From positions 1 through 50,723 of the forward strand of contig CAZJOI010000004.1 of NCBI GenBank assembly GCA_964547585.1: a stretch of DNA of 50,723 bases, written 5' to 3'. The stretch's first letter is position 1, and each line of letters opens with the position of its first letter. This DNA is from CAZSCF01 sp964547585. GTDB taxonomy: Bacteria; Patescibacteriota; Minisyncoccia; Moranbacterales; UBA2206. The notes beneath the pieces were generated by a model that saw only the letters and a program-made list of their open reading frames with translations, had not been told where the DNA came from and ran no database searches. This document shows, piece after piece, positions 26,159-33,915 of the stretch. The translations under genes and the position numbers were made by a program.

Positions 26159-26536
26159 TTAATAGAAGATGCTTTTTAAGTGTTTGATTTTGGCTCTTCT
26201 GGTTGTGTAATCTAGCCAAACCGAAACAGCATCAAATCGGTAGTTTGCATCTCTCAGATTTTTTTCCTGAAGATAACGGGTGGCTATTTTATTTAGTTTA
26301 TGTAATTTAGATGGAGTAATATTTTCTTCTGGCAAAGCATCTTTATATTGTTGGTATTCTCTGGTTTTTACTTCCACGAAAACCAGCTCGTTCATTTCTT
26401 TGTCTTTGGCGATGATATCAATTTCTCCAATGACGCGACCGGTTATGTTTTTGAAATTCCGATCCAAAATATCGTAGCCTATATTTTTAAGAAAATTAGC
26501 TGCCGCTATTTCTCCATCTCTTCCTATATTATTCAT
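26159..26536 (-). CDS. YraN-family putative endonuclease (UPF0102)
   Basis: About 125 residues from the ATG at 26536 (MNNIGRDGEIAAANFL), the usual family start. Upstream residues to 26569 are unlike the family. The restriction-endonuclease-like core GEIDIIAKD (~36-44), ELVFVEVKTRE (~48-58) and a KLHKLNKIATRYL helix are present, giving a typical D...ExK active site. The family's role is not established. It is the first gene downstream of the structured RNA locus on the same strand. Confidence 0.88.
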   Translation of the reverse strand: MNNIGRDGEIAAANFLKNIGYDILDRNFKNITGRVIGEIDIIAKDKEMNELVFVEVKTREYQQYKDALPEENITPSKLHKLNKIATRYLQEKNLRDANYRFDAVSVWLDYTTRRAKIKHLKSIFY

Positions 26537-26559
26537 AAAATTTAAGTAAATTTGAGTAC

Positions 26560-26583
26560 AAAAAAACACCTCTTGTTCTGGTG
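26560..26583 (-). terminator. Terminator of the structured RNA
   Basis: On the minus strand CACC, a 9-nt loop and GGTG are followed by seven T residues (positions 26566-26560). The stem is short, but the U-run is good, and it lies at the end of the structured region before yraN. Confidence 0.6.
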
Positions 26584-26988
26584 CCTAGTTAAAGGGATTA
26601 ACCAGGGCGTTCGAAGCCCCAAAATATATAAATTTAGGCTGAACGCCTCTGGCCGTTTGTCATGTATTAACATATAACACGGAAATTTTATAGCGGGTGA
26701 AGGCATCTAAAATTATAGTGTATATGTATTTTATATACATGTTTCTGTGTTTCTCTTACCGTTCTCTGGCTTTCGCCTTTTGAAAGAACATGTTTATTTT
26801 TATTTTTGTTTTGTATAAAAATTTTTTGTTTTTGTTTTAGGGTCCCGGCTCTTTTTTAAAGGGCTGGGCGGTTCAAGTACGTTGACTTAGAACGCTTGAA
26901 CAGCAAGAGAGTTTCAATCGCAAATAGGGGGAAATTGCGATTGAAACCCTATAGCTGTTCATTGAATATTCGATTTTTAATGAAGTAT
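26560..26988 (-). ncRNA. Unidentified ~430-nt structured RNA
   Basis: This stretch has no credible reading frame but has a strong promoter and a terminator. Transcribed on the minus strand it has many self-complementary segments. A long 5' hairpin has outer arms GAACAGC/GCTGTTC and inner 13-bp arms ending TCGCAA/TTGCGA. There is a GGC-GAAA-GCC hairpin with a GNRA loop, a TGTATAT/ATATACA stem, and a 3' stem GGCGTTC/GAACGCC extended by CCAG/CTGG. I could not find the conserved parts of RNase P RNA (GAGGAAAGUCC, GGCUUA), tmRNA (tag with Ala-Ala-stop, tRNA-like ends), 6S or SRP RNA. It could still be a very divergent member of one of these. Confidence 0.6.
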
Positions 26989-26994
26989 AGTTTC

Positions 26995-27023
26995 ATTATA
27001 GCAGAAAAAAAGCATTGAGTCAA
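26995..27023 (-). promoter_or_regulatory. Near-consensus promoter of the structured RNA
   Basis: On the minus strand TTGACT (27023-27018), a 17-bp spacer and TATAAT (27000-26995) form the best sigma-70-like promoter seen in the window. A start near 26988 is expected. No gene other than the RNA begins downstream within 450 bp. Confidence 0.8.
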
Positions 27024-27196
27024 AGGTTGGCTGTATATTTTTCAAAAAAACTCTTATCTGAGCCTTATTTTTTTGAGAAATTAATTTGAGTCCGATTTTT
27101 CCAAAAAATCATTTTTTTGATTTTTTGAAAAGTAATTTTCTTTTTTGAAATATATCCCAGAAATTTATCATTTGCTTTATTTAAAGCAAATGATGC

Positions 27197-27205
27197 TGTG
27201 GATAA
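27197..27205 (-). promoter_or_regulatory. Isolated perfect DnaA box
   Basis: TGTGGATAA on the plus strand (TTATCCACA on the minus) lies 9 bp beyond the stop codon of the 425-residue gene and about 170 bp upstream of the structured-RNA promoter. The rest of 27024-27196 is AT-rich without any gene. Confidence 0.3.
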
Positions 27206-27213
27206 CTTGTTTT

Positions 27214-28491
27214 TTATTCTTGGACGCTCTTTTGGGCGGTATCAATTGCTGTCGTATTTTGAATAATTTCTGTTGAAGTTTTGTTTTCGGAAGTTTTAAT
27301 GGATTCTGATACCGATGTTTTGGCGGAAACGGGGGTTAAATAGTCAATAATGGCTCGGGACATGTTTTTGGTAGTTACGATGATAAGTTTTTTCTGAAAA
27401 ACAGCATAATCAATAGATAAATACTCAGGAGAAACAATATTGGCATATCTAATGTTTACATTTTTATAGATATTTTGGGAATATTTTTCTTCTTTAAGTA
27501 GGCCTTTGTTTTCTGGGTTTCTGAGGATTGGCTCTAGGGCGTCAACAAGAATCGATTCTTCTTTGAGTAAAGCAGCCTTAAGATTTATATCATTTGTCGA
27601 ATCAATGGCAACTCCCAATCGATAGTTGCCACTATCATTATAAATAAAGAAGCTGAAGGTATCTTTGAGTGCGGAGAGGGTTTCTTCTGAAAAGCTGATT
27701 CCGACTTTTCCAGCGAAAATTTTAAAAGGAATGGGGTTATTAGAGGAATCAGTGAAGATAAATTCAATCGGAGTAGTTATTTTTATCTCTGCAGCTCTTT
27801 TTAAATAAGTGTCGATATGTTCAATTATGGAATTTTTATCAGCGATTGCAATGTCTATTGAGAAGTAGTTTGGTTTTTCAGTAGAAAATTCAATTATTTT
27901 TTCTGGTTTTATTTGCGCCACAGGCTGACTATCCAATTGTTCATTTGAGACTTGATTATTCTCCGGTTGAACTTTATTTTGTTTGGCTATCCAAAAATAA
28001 TAACCACTGGCTCCGACAACCAAGAGAAAAAAGAAAACTGCAAAAATAAGAATAATTTTATTTAAAGCAAAGTTTTCGGCTGATTTTTTTGGCAGATCTT
28101 TCAGGAGTTTTTTTTGTTGAGAAAAAACAGAAGTTTCTATTTTTTGTGGAGCCTCTCTTTTTATTTCTCTCTGAGGTTCTTTGGCAGGAGAAGGGACGAC
28201 GGGAGAGATGGCAGCTGTTTCAGTATGTGCTGCTGCAGACGGTAGGATAACTTCTTTTGGCTTGTTTTCGGCAATTTTTTGCGGCTTGGCCGCATTAAAG
28301 AAGGGGCTAGTTTTTTGCTCTTCAGAAAGATTGGGAAATGGTTTTGTTGGCTCAGGCGATCCTTTGGATATTTCTTTTTTAGGATTTTTTATTTCTGCCA
28401 AATCATTTTTCATCAGGTGGATTGGGGACATTGGCACCAGAGAAGAATTAAAATCAGTCTGCTTATTATTTGTGTTTTTATCCTGAAACAT
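27214..28491 (-). CDS. Single-pass membrane protein with extracytoplasmic domain
   Basis: Not recognised. The 425-residue protein has a Pro/Lys/Glu-rich cytoplasmic N-terminus (1-140), one transmembrane helix (about 146-168), and an extracytoplasmic domain of about 190 residues with alternating strand-like segments (ANIVSPEYLSIDYAVFQKKL). A low-complexity Ser/Thr tail follows (~385-425). It resembles other large uncharacterised bitopic proteins of CPR bacteria. It follows pnp on the same strand but is separated by a terminator. Confidence 0.6.
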   Translation of the reverse strand: MFQDKNTNNKQTDFNSSLVPMSPIHLMKNDLAEIKNPKKEISKGSPEPTKPFPNLSEEQKTSPFFNAAKPQKIAENKPKEVILPSAAAHTETAAISPVVPSPAKEPQREIKREAPQKIETSVFSQQKKLLKDLPKKSAENFALNKIILIFAVFFFLLVVGASGYYFWIAKQNKVQPENNQVSNEQLDSQPVAQIKPEKIIEFSTEKPNYFSIDIAIADKNSIIEHIDTYLKRAAEIKITTPIEFIFTDSSNNPIPFKIFAGKVGISFSEETLSALKDTFSFFIYNDSGNYRLGVAIDSTNDINLKAALLKEESILVDALEPILRNPENKGLLKEEKYSQNIYKNVNIRYANIVSPEYLSIDYAVFQKKLIIVTTKNMSRAIIDYLTPVSAKTSVSESIKTSENKTSTEIIQNTTAIDTAQKSVQE

Positions 28492-28544
28492 TTTTTTGTT
28501 TTTTTAACGTTTTTATTAAAAAGTATTTTTATTTAAATAAAATA

Positions 28545-28575
28545 AAAATAGGAACGATTTTCTCATTCCTATTTT
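28545..28575 (-). terminator. Rho-independent terminator after pnp
   Basis: Arms AAAATAGGAA (28545-28554) and TTCCTATTTT (28566-28575) are exact inverted copies with an 11-nt loop and terminal U-runs, 22 bp after the pnp stop. Confidence 0.75.
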
Positions 28576-28596
28576 ACAACAAAACCTAATTTTTGG

Positions 28597-30702
28597 CTAG
28601 ACTTGTTTAGGCACAGCCTTGGCGGATAAATTTATACGGCCCTGATTATCAATTTCAATTACTTTAACCGGAACAATATCGCCAACTTTTACCAAATCTT
28701 CAACTTTTTCGACTCGATGATCGGCTAAAGCGGAAATATGGATCAAACCTTCTTGTCCAGGGAGAATTTCAGCAAAAGCACCAAAGTTCATGATGCGGGT
28801 TACGCGAGCATTGAAAATTTCTCCAGCCTTAACTTCATGAGTCAAATTCTCAATCCACTTTTGAGCCTTAGCAGCGGAATCTCCATCAGGAGAGGTAATG
28901 AAAATTGAGCCATCATCTTCAATATCAATTTGAACTCCGGTTTCATCGATAATCTCATTAATGATTTTACCACCAGAGCCAATAACATTACGAATTTTTT
29001 CTGGATTGATTTTCATGACAATAATGCGAGGAGCGTATTGTGACATTTCAGTTCGAGGAGTGGAAATGGCTGCGACAATTTTTTGCAAAATTTCCAAACG
29101 ATTACCCTTTGATTGCAAAAGGACTGCTTTTAGCATTTCTAAAGTTACGCCATCAACTTTCACATCCATTTGAAGAGCTGTAATACCATTTTCCGTACCA
29201 GCTGCTTTGAAATCCATATCGCCATAGTGATCTTCCAAACCTTGAATATCAGTCAAAACTTTGAATTTTTCATCTTTACCAACAATGATTCCCATGGCAA
29301 TGCCGCTCACAGGTCTCTTGATGGGAACTCCAGCGTCCATTAAGGATAAGGTTGATCCGCAAGTAGAGGCCATTGAAGAAGAACCGTTTGATTCCAAAAC
29401 TTCTGAAACCAAAAGAATGGTATATGGAAATTCTTCCTTGGAAGGCAGAACTGGAACCAAGGCTTTTTCAGCCAAAGCACCATGACCAATTTCACGTCGG
29501 CCAGGTCCACGCATCGGTTTGATTTCTCCAACTGAATATGGAGGAAAGTTGTAGTGATGAATATATCTTTTTTTCATATCCACTTCCATGGTGTCGATAA
29601 TTTGTTCATCTCCAGGAGAACCCAGAGTTGTAACAGTCAAAGCCTGAGTTTCACCGCGGGTGAAAAGTCCAGTGCCATGAGTTCTGGGTAAAATTCCAAC
29701 CTTACAATCGATGTGTCTGATCTCACTGAGTTTTCTTCCATCTGGTCTTTGTTCATTCTCTAAAATATTTTTGTGAACGATTTCATCAGAAACTTCTTCG
29801 AAAACTTGTTGAGCAATTTCTTTAAGTTTATCAATATCTTCAGTAAAAGATTCTTTGATGTAGGCTTCCACCTTTTCATTGATAGCTTTGGTTTTTTCTT
29901 CAATAACTTTTTTGCTTGGGTCATACAACGCTTCGGCCAAACCTTCTGAAAGCAAAATTTCTTTAACCTTGGCTTCAAATTCAGGTGTGCCCTGAAGCAA
30001 AGCGGGTTCTGATTTTTCTTTGCCAACTTCTTTGGCAATCTCTTCAATGAAAGTTGCGATTTTAACAATAGCTTCTTGTCCAAAAGCAAAAGCTTCCACA
30101 ATTTCTTCTTCGGGAACTTCTTTGGCTCCAGCTTCAATCATATTGATTTTGTCTTTGGTTCCAGAAATTACCAAATCCAAATTACTTTCGGCAATTTCTC
30201 CATTAACTGGATTTAAAATGAAGCCATCACTAGATTTTCCAACGCGGACAGCGGCTACAGGTCCATTCCAAGGAATGTTGGAAATAGAAAGGGCGGCTGA
30301 AGCGGCGATAACGGCTAGTATTCCTGGGTCATTTTCTCCGTCATAGGAAAGAACAGTACAAATAACTTGTACTTCATTTCTCATGCGACCATTGAAAAGA
30401 GGTCTAACAGTTCGATCAACTACGCGACCGGAAAGGATGGCATCGTCTGAAGGACGACCTTCTCTTTTGATAAATCTGGATCCTTTGATTTTTCCGGCAG
30501 CATAATATCTTTCTTCAAAATCAACCATCAGTGGAAAATATCCACTAATTCTGGAAGCGCCTTTGCTCATCACAGCTGTAGCCAAAACCACCGTGTCGCC
30601 ATAACGGGCGGTGACTGCTCCTCCGGCTTGTTTAGCCAAAAGACCATTTTCAATCTCCAAAATTCTTCCACCAATCTGGAGGGACCATTTTTTATGTTCC
30701 AT
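28597..30702 (-). CDS. pnp: Polyribonucleotide nucleotidyltransferase (PNPase)
   Basis: The 701-residue protein has two RNase PH domains (about 10-230 and 310-545; FEERYYAAGKIKGSRFIKREGR and RRYIHHYNFPPYSVGE-like segments), the helical linker between, then a KH domain (about 560-615, with NVIGSGGKIINEI) and an S1 domain (about 620-695). PNPase degrades mRNA 3'-to-5' using phosphate. In many bacteria it follows rpsO; here they are about 2 kb apart on the same strand with a methyltransferase and a NYN gene between. Confidence 0.95.
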   Translation of the reverse strand: MEHKKWSLQIGGRILEIENGLLAKQAGGAVTARYGDTVVLATAVMSKGASRISGYFPLMVDFEERYYAAGKIKGSRFIKREGRPSDDAILSGRVVDRTVRPLFNGRMRNEVQVICTVLSYDGENDPGILAVIAASAALSISNIPWNGPVAAVRVGKSSDGFILNPVNGEIAESNLDLVISGTKDKINMIEAGAKEVPEEEIVEAFAFGQEAIVKIATFIEEIAKEVGKEKSEPALLQGTPEFEAKVKEILLSEGLAEALYDPSKKVIEEKTKAINEKVEAYIKESFTEDIDKLKEIAQQVFEEVSDEIVHKNILENEQRPDGRKLSEIRHIDCKVGILPRTHGTGLFTRGETQALTVTTLGSPGDEQIIDTMEVDMKKRYIHHYNFPPYSVGEIKPMRGPGRREIGHGALAEKALVPVLPSKEEFPYTILLVSEVLESNGSSSMASTCGSTLSLMDAGVPIKRPVSGIAMGIIVGKDEKFKVLTDIQGLEDHYGDMDFKAAGTENGITALQMDVKVDGVTLEMLKAVLLQSKGNRLEILQKIVAAISTPRTEMSQYAPRIIVMKINPEKIRNVIGSGGKIINEIIDETGVQIDIEDDGSIFITSPDGDSAAKAQKWIENLTHEVKAGEIFNARVTRIMNFGAFAEILPGQEGLIHISALADHRVEKVEDLVKVGDIVPVKVIEIDNQGRINLSAKAVPKQV

Positions 30703-30763
30703 ATGAAACGTTTAGCCTTACGCTAATGACGTGAAAGTAAAATCAAAAATGAAGATTCAACTT

Positions 30764-30870
30764 CTCCCCCTTTGTAAAAGGGGGACTAAGGGGGATTTTT
30801 ATTTTTGCAAAAATAAAATAAATATTTTCGTAAAAATCCCTCTCCAACTCTCCCTTTAGAAAAGGGAGAG
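30764..30870. repeat. Paired-hairpin element with CTCCC...GGGAG ends
   Basis: The first hairpin (CTCCCCCTTTGTAAAAGGGGG and onwards) and the last (CTCCCTTTAGAAAAGGGAG) are inverted units around an AT-rich core, with internal GGGGGATTTTT/AAAAATCCC inverted ends. The final hairpin is followed by T6, so it could terminate plus-strand transcription. It occupies the divergent pnp-methyltransferase spacer (30703-31109), which otherwise shows no gene. Confidence 0.75.
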
Positions 30871-31109
30871 AGTTTTTTGAACTCTCGTTTTTGAGCTTAC
30901 CGACGCACTAGAAAAGGCTTATTTAATTAATTTGTTAACACTACTACAATACTTTATTTTAGCGATTTTGTCAAAGTTTTTAGGCTTTGAGAAAATAATC
31001 TTCGTCGCTTTCTTTTTCACTTGAGACTTCGTCGGGTTTTTTTCTTGGCTATACTAGAAAGCGTCTATTTATTATATAATTTAATTGATTTATTATTAAA
31101 CTAAAATTT

Positions 31110-31856
31110 ATGGAAAAAATATTAAAATCAAATGAGAAAAATAAATTGCCAGAAAATAATTTTGCTGGAGCTTTGGGGGGTGAACGTTTAACGTCAATCA
31201 GTTCTCTGATACCACATCAGGAAAAGATGCAAAATTTAGTCGAAGATACATTGCGAATGTATTCGAAAGAGTCATCTCTGAAAGAAATTCAGGCCATTGA
31301 AATTGGCACAGGGACTGGGCTGACTGCCACCAAGATCATTGATGCGGACAAAAGAATAAAACTAAAAAGTGTCGACAATGAACCCAAGATGATTGAGGTT
31401 GCTGGAAGGAATCTTAAGCAATACATTGAAAGCGGAAAAATAGAAATTTTTCAAGGAGATGCGTTAGTATTTTTGCAAAAATTGGCTGATGATTCCGCTG
31501 ATGTCGTGGCTTCAGCGCTTACTTTGCATAATTTTGAAAATCAATATCGAGAAAAAGTCTTGAGGCAGATATTTCGCATTCTAAAAAAGAACGGAATATT
31601 TATAAATGCAGATAAATATTCTCCAGCAGATGAAAATGAAGCAAAAAAAGAATTTGAATGGCAAATGCAACAATTAGAGAGTGCTCCTGACAGCGAAACC
31701 AAAAATGGCTGGATCGAACATTATATTGTTGATAATAAGCCAGAGATAATTATGAAAGAAGGCGAAGCGCTAGAGGTAATGAAAAAAATAGGTTTTTCAA
31801 ACTTGAATATATCCAATCGAGAACACTTGGAAGCCATGCTTACTGCTAGAAAATGA
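31110..31856 (+). CDS. Class I SAM-dependent methyltransferase
   Basis: The 248-residue protein carries the Rossmann-fold motif I AIEIGTGTGLTATKI (about 61-75), an acidic motif II VDNEPKMIEVA (~86-96), and IEIFQGDALVF (~110-120). Motif IV-like ADVVASALTLHNF (~128-140) is typical of small-molecule or UbiE-like methyltransferases. The substrate is unknown. A TATAAT lies about 30 bp upstream. Confidence 0.82.
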   Translation: MEKILKSNEKNKLPENNFAGALGGERLTSISSLIPHQEKMQNLVEDTLRMYSKESSLKEIQAIEIGTGTGLTATKIIDADKRIKLKSVDNEPKMIEVAGRNLKQYIESGKIEIFQGDALVFLQKLADDSADVVASALTLHNFENQYREKVLRQIFRILKKNGIFINADKYSPADENEAKKEFEWQMQQLESAPDSETKNGWIEHYIVDNKPEIIMKEGEALEVMKKIGFSNLNISNREHLEAMLTARK

Positions 31857-31866
31857 GTTACTAAAA

Positions 31867-31900
31867 TAAAAAAACAATCTCACGAGTGAAATTGTTTTTA
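31867..31900. terminator. Bidirectional terminator between convergent genes
   Basis: An A-run, AACAAT, TCAC, then GTGA, ATTGTT and a T-run form a stem with one mismatch, 12-14 bases from both the methyltransferase and the NYN stop codons. It serves both convergent genes. Confidence 0.75.
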
Positions 31901-31913
31901 AATTGAGGAATCT

Positions 31914-32414
31914 TTAGATCAAAAACTTCTTTTTGTTATCGGAAAGATTAGTGAAGTCATCCAGAGTTTCAACGAGTTTATTGCTGGTGCTTTCTAGAAA
32001 AGCCATACCTTCTACACGACAACCAGTTGTGCTTTGGATGTATTGTACGAGTGGAATATAATCTCCATCGCCGGAAACCAAAATGATAGCATCCAAACTT
32101 TTAGACATCTTGATAGCATCGACGGCGATACCTACATCCCAATCGCCTTTTTTAGCTCCGCCAGGGAAGATTTGCAAATCTTTGGTCTTGACTTCAAAAC
32201 CTTGTTTTTCCAGAGCTTCAAAGAACTTTTCTTCTTGGCCTTCCAATGTTTTAATGCCATAGGCAATGGCACGAATTAGTTTTCTATCCCCGACACCGGA
32301 TTTCAAAAGTTGTCCGAAGTTAACTTTCTTTTTGTATAGTACTTTGCCCGAGTAGTAGAGATTTTGAATATCTACCAAGACTCCGACGCGTTGATCTTTA
32401 AATGTTGCTGGCAT
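31914..32414 (-). CDS. NYN-domain (LabA/PIN-like) putative RNase
   Basis: About 166 residues from the ATG at 32414. An upstream in-frame ATG (32432) lies in a dispersed repeat and is less likely. The PIN-like fold is indicated by RVGVLVDIQNLYYSG (~9-22, with acidic DxxN), the GDWDVGIAVDAI segment (~90-100), and VSGDGDYIPLV (~113-123). NYN/LabA proteins are thought to act as metal-dependent RNases or in RNA processing. Its neighbour on the same strand is rpsO. Confidence 0.85.
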   Translation of the reverse strand: MPATFKDQRVGVLVDIQNLYYSGKVLYKKKVNFGQLLKSGVGDRKLIRAIAYGIKTLEGQEEKFFEALEKQGFEVKTKDLQIFPGGAKKGDWDVGIAVDAIKMSKSLDAIILVSGDGDYIPLVQYIQSTTGCRVEGMAFLESTSNKLVETLDDFTNLSDNKKKFLI

Positions 32415-32427
32415 ATTTTTTATTTGT

Positions 32428-32504
32428 GTCATTCCCGGCTTGATCGGGAATCTAGTTATAAAACTAAGTTTATTTCACTGGATTCCCGCTTTCGCGGGAA
32501 TGAC
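32428..32504. repeat. Paired-hairpin element with GTCAT...ATGAC ends (77 bp)
   Basis: GTCATTCCCG (32428-32437) and CGGGAATGAC (32495-32504) are exact terminal inverted repeats. Two hairpins are contained: CCCGGCTTGATCGGG and CCCGCTTTCGCGGG. It matches the element at 23391 at both ends but is shorter in the middle. It lies in the NYN-rpsO spacer. Confidence 0.85.
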
Positions 32505-32522
32505 AATAATTTTAAGAAAAAT

Positions 32523-32543
32523 AAAACAGGCAGAGCCTGTTTT
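32523..32543 (-). terminator. Terminator overlapping the rpsO stop codon
   Basis: AAAACAGGC (32523-32531), loop AGA and GCCTGTTTT (32535-32543) form a perfect 9-bp stem with flanking T-run on either strand. It begins in the rpsO stop codon. Confidence 0.75.
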
Positions 32544-32808
32544 ATTTTAAACCCAAGTTTTTGATTAATTTTTTGTAAGCTTTTTCGTTGACTTTTTCCA
32601 AATAGAGCATTAATTTTTTTCTTTTGGAAACCATCTTTAGAAGTCCACGTCTAGAATGAAAATCCTTAGCGTTCTTTTTCAAGTGGGAAGTTAGTTTTTT
32701 AATCTTTTCTGTAAAAAGGGCGATTTGATATTCAGGAGAGCCCGTGTCTTTTTCGTGTCTTTTTATCTCTTTGGTGACACTTTCCTTTTGTCTGCTTGTT
32801 AGAGCCAT
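32542..32808 (-). CDS. rpsO: 30S ribosomal protein S15
   Basis: 88 residues from MALTSRQKESVTKEI, the usual length. The frame is open 6 codons farther upstream, but this is the family start. Motifs DTGSPEYQIALFTEKI and HSRRGLLKMVSKRKKLMLYL are diagnostic of S15, which binds the central domain of 16S rRNA. The gene is preceded by a large inverted repeat in its leader, the location where S15 autoregulation usually works, and followed at once by a terminator. Confidence 0.95.
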   Translation of the reverse strand: MALTSRQKESVTKEIKRHEKDTGSPEYQIALFTEKIKKLTSHLKKNAKDFHSRRGLLKMVSKRKKLMLYLEKVNEKAYKKLIKNLGLK

Positions 32809-32830
32809 ATTTTTTCGGCGAAACATTCGT

Positions 32831-32899
32831 CTCGTTTATCCCTCACCATTTTTTACAAATTTATTGGATTAATTTTGTGAAAAATGGTGAGGGACGAGT
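32831..32899 (-). promoter_or_regulatory. Large hairpin in the rpsO leader
   Basis: Arms at 32840-32860 and 32873-32893 (CCCTCACCATTTTT / AAAAATGGTGAGGG) match at about 20 of 21 positions around a 12-nt loop, with CTCG/CGAG extending the stem. On the minus strand it ends about 22 nt before the rpsO ATG. S15 represses its own mRNA through leader structures in several phyla. This one is not a known fold, so its role is inferred. No U-run follows. Confidence 0.5.
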
Positions 32900-33006
32900 C
32901 CGTAGACCAATGTTTGCTATTTATTGATTACTAGAGAAGGATAACATGAAAAAGTTGATTTGTCCAGTGTTTTTATATAAGATGTATTTACCGGAGAGTT
33001 GCCAGA

Positions 33007-33041
33007 CCACCGCTAGAGCGGGGCCCCGCCAGAGGCGGTGG
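33007..33041. repeat. GC-rich nested palindrome upstream of tRNA-Ser
   Basis: CCACCGC (33007-33013) and GCGGTGG (33035-33041) enclose the perfect palindrome GCGGGGCCCCGC (33018-33029). It stands out in this AT-rich region and resembles the short palindrome found inside the tRNA-Leu at 45877. Confidence 0.7.
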
Positions 33042-33068
33042 GTGGTTGAGATAAAAATTAATATATTT

Positions 33069-33155
33069 GGAAAGGTGGCCGAGTGGTTGAAGGCACAGCT
33101 TTCGAAAAGCTGCAAGGCAGAAATGTCTTCGTGGGTTCAAATCCCACCCTTTCCG
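33069..33155 (+). tRNA. tRNA-Ser(CGA)
   Basis: Acceptor GGAAAGG pairs with CCTTTCC. The anticodon arm CAGCT-TTCGAAA-AGCTG gives anticodon CGA, the long class II variable arm is present, and the T-arm is GTGGG-TTCAAAT-CCCAC. CCA is not encoded (GCC then T). Confidence 0.93.
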
Positions 33156-33160
33156 CCTTC

Positions 33161-33178
33161 GGTTCGCCGAAGCGAACC
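33161..33178. repeat. Palindrome directly after tRNA-Ser
   Basis: GGTTCGC, CGAA, GCGAACC form a hairpin with four-base loop, embedded in repeated TTCGG/CCGAA words. It may end tRNA transcription or be a palindromic repeat unit. Confidence 0.55.
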
Positions 33179-33230
33179 TTCGGCGTGACGCAGTCCGCCA
33201 AGGTTTGCGAAGGCAACTATTTTTGCTTTA

Positions 33231-33329
33231 CCCCAACACCAAATTATTTCATATAAACGTAGGTATAAATAAACAAATATTCAGAAGACAATCGACTCTT
33301 TTGACCCAGATTATAAATTTGGTGCGGGG
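33231..33329. repeat. Long-range inverted repeat in the tRNA-Ser to DUF4446 spacer
   Basis: CCCCAACACCAAATT (33231-33245) and AATTTGGTGCGGGG (33316-33329) are imperfect inverted copies 70 bp apart. The 33179-33387 spacer contains no gene. Confidence 0.5.
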
Positions 33330-33387
33330 GTTTACATAAAGCAATTTAAGTGTTAGCCTAAGATAAGCAAAAAATATTCCAATTTAT

Positions 33388-33903
33388 ATGTTAAATACGC
33401 AAAATATTATATTTTTTCTACAAAATAATTGGTTAATATTAACCTTGGGATTTTTCTTGGTAACAGAGCTGATTTGGATTATTGTCTTGCAGATAGGCCT
33501 AAGTCGCCTAAAAAAGAAAAAAGGACCGGTAGTAAAGGGCGATCCAGAAGCTTTGGAAGATATTTTGACCAAACAAGGGCAAGCCATTAAAGAATTGGAT
33601 AAGGATATTTTGGAACTTTTCAATATTTCTAACCAAATCAACGAACTGGCTTTTCGCGGCTTGCACAAGACAGGCGTGGTAAGATTTAATCCTTTTAAGG
33701 AAGTTGGCGGAGATCAAAGCTTTGCTATCGCTCTCTTAAATGGAAAAAACAGTGGTATTGTGATTTCTTCTCTTTTTACTCGCGAAGGCACTCGAATCTA
33801 TTCCAAGTCGATTGTTGCGGGAAAATCAGAAAAGCATCCTTTAACTGAGGAAGAAGAACAAGCGATCAAAATAGCCATAGCTAAAGGAAATAAAAAAGTA
33901 TAA
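33388..33903 (+). CDS. DUF4446-family membrane-anchored protein
   Basis: The 171-residue protein has an N-terminal transmembrane helix (about 14-36), a linker with coiled-coil features (~50-85), and a C-terminal domain with VVRFNPFKEVGGDQSFAIALL and NSGIVISSLFTREGTRIYSK (~97-140), the DUF4446 signature. Its function is unknown. It lies 12 bp before infB in the same orientation, a co-transcription candidate. Confidence 0.8.
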   Translation: MLNTQNIIFFLQNNWLILTLGFFLVTELIWIIVLQIGLSRLKKKKGPVVKGDPEALEDILTKQGQAIKELDKDILELFNISNQINELAFRGLHKTGVVRFNPFKEVGGDQSFAIALLNGKNSGIVISSLFTREGTRIYSKSIVAGKSEKHPLTEEEEQAIKIAIAKGNKKV

Positions 33904-33915
33904 ATAAAATTTTAA

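Noticed and set aside
26600..26620. A T-arm-like sequence (GGGGC-TTCGAAC-GCCCT) in the unidentified RNA, suggesting tmRNA
   Set aside because: The flanking bases pair into a longer hairpin instead of an acceptor stem, no CCA-like end follows, and no tag sequence ending Ala-Ala-stop is present upstream.
26881..26945. Inverted GTTTCAATCGCAA words that look like a CRISPR repeat
   Set aside because: Only one pair exists, in inverted rather than direct orientation, there are no spacers and no cas genes. It is simply a hairpin in the RNA.
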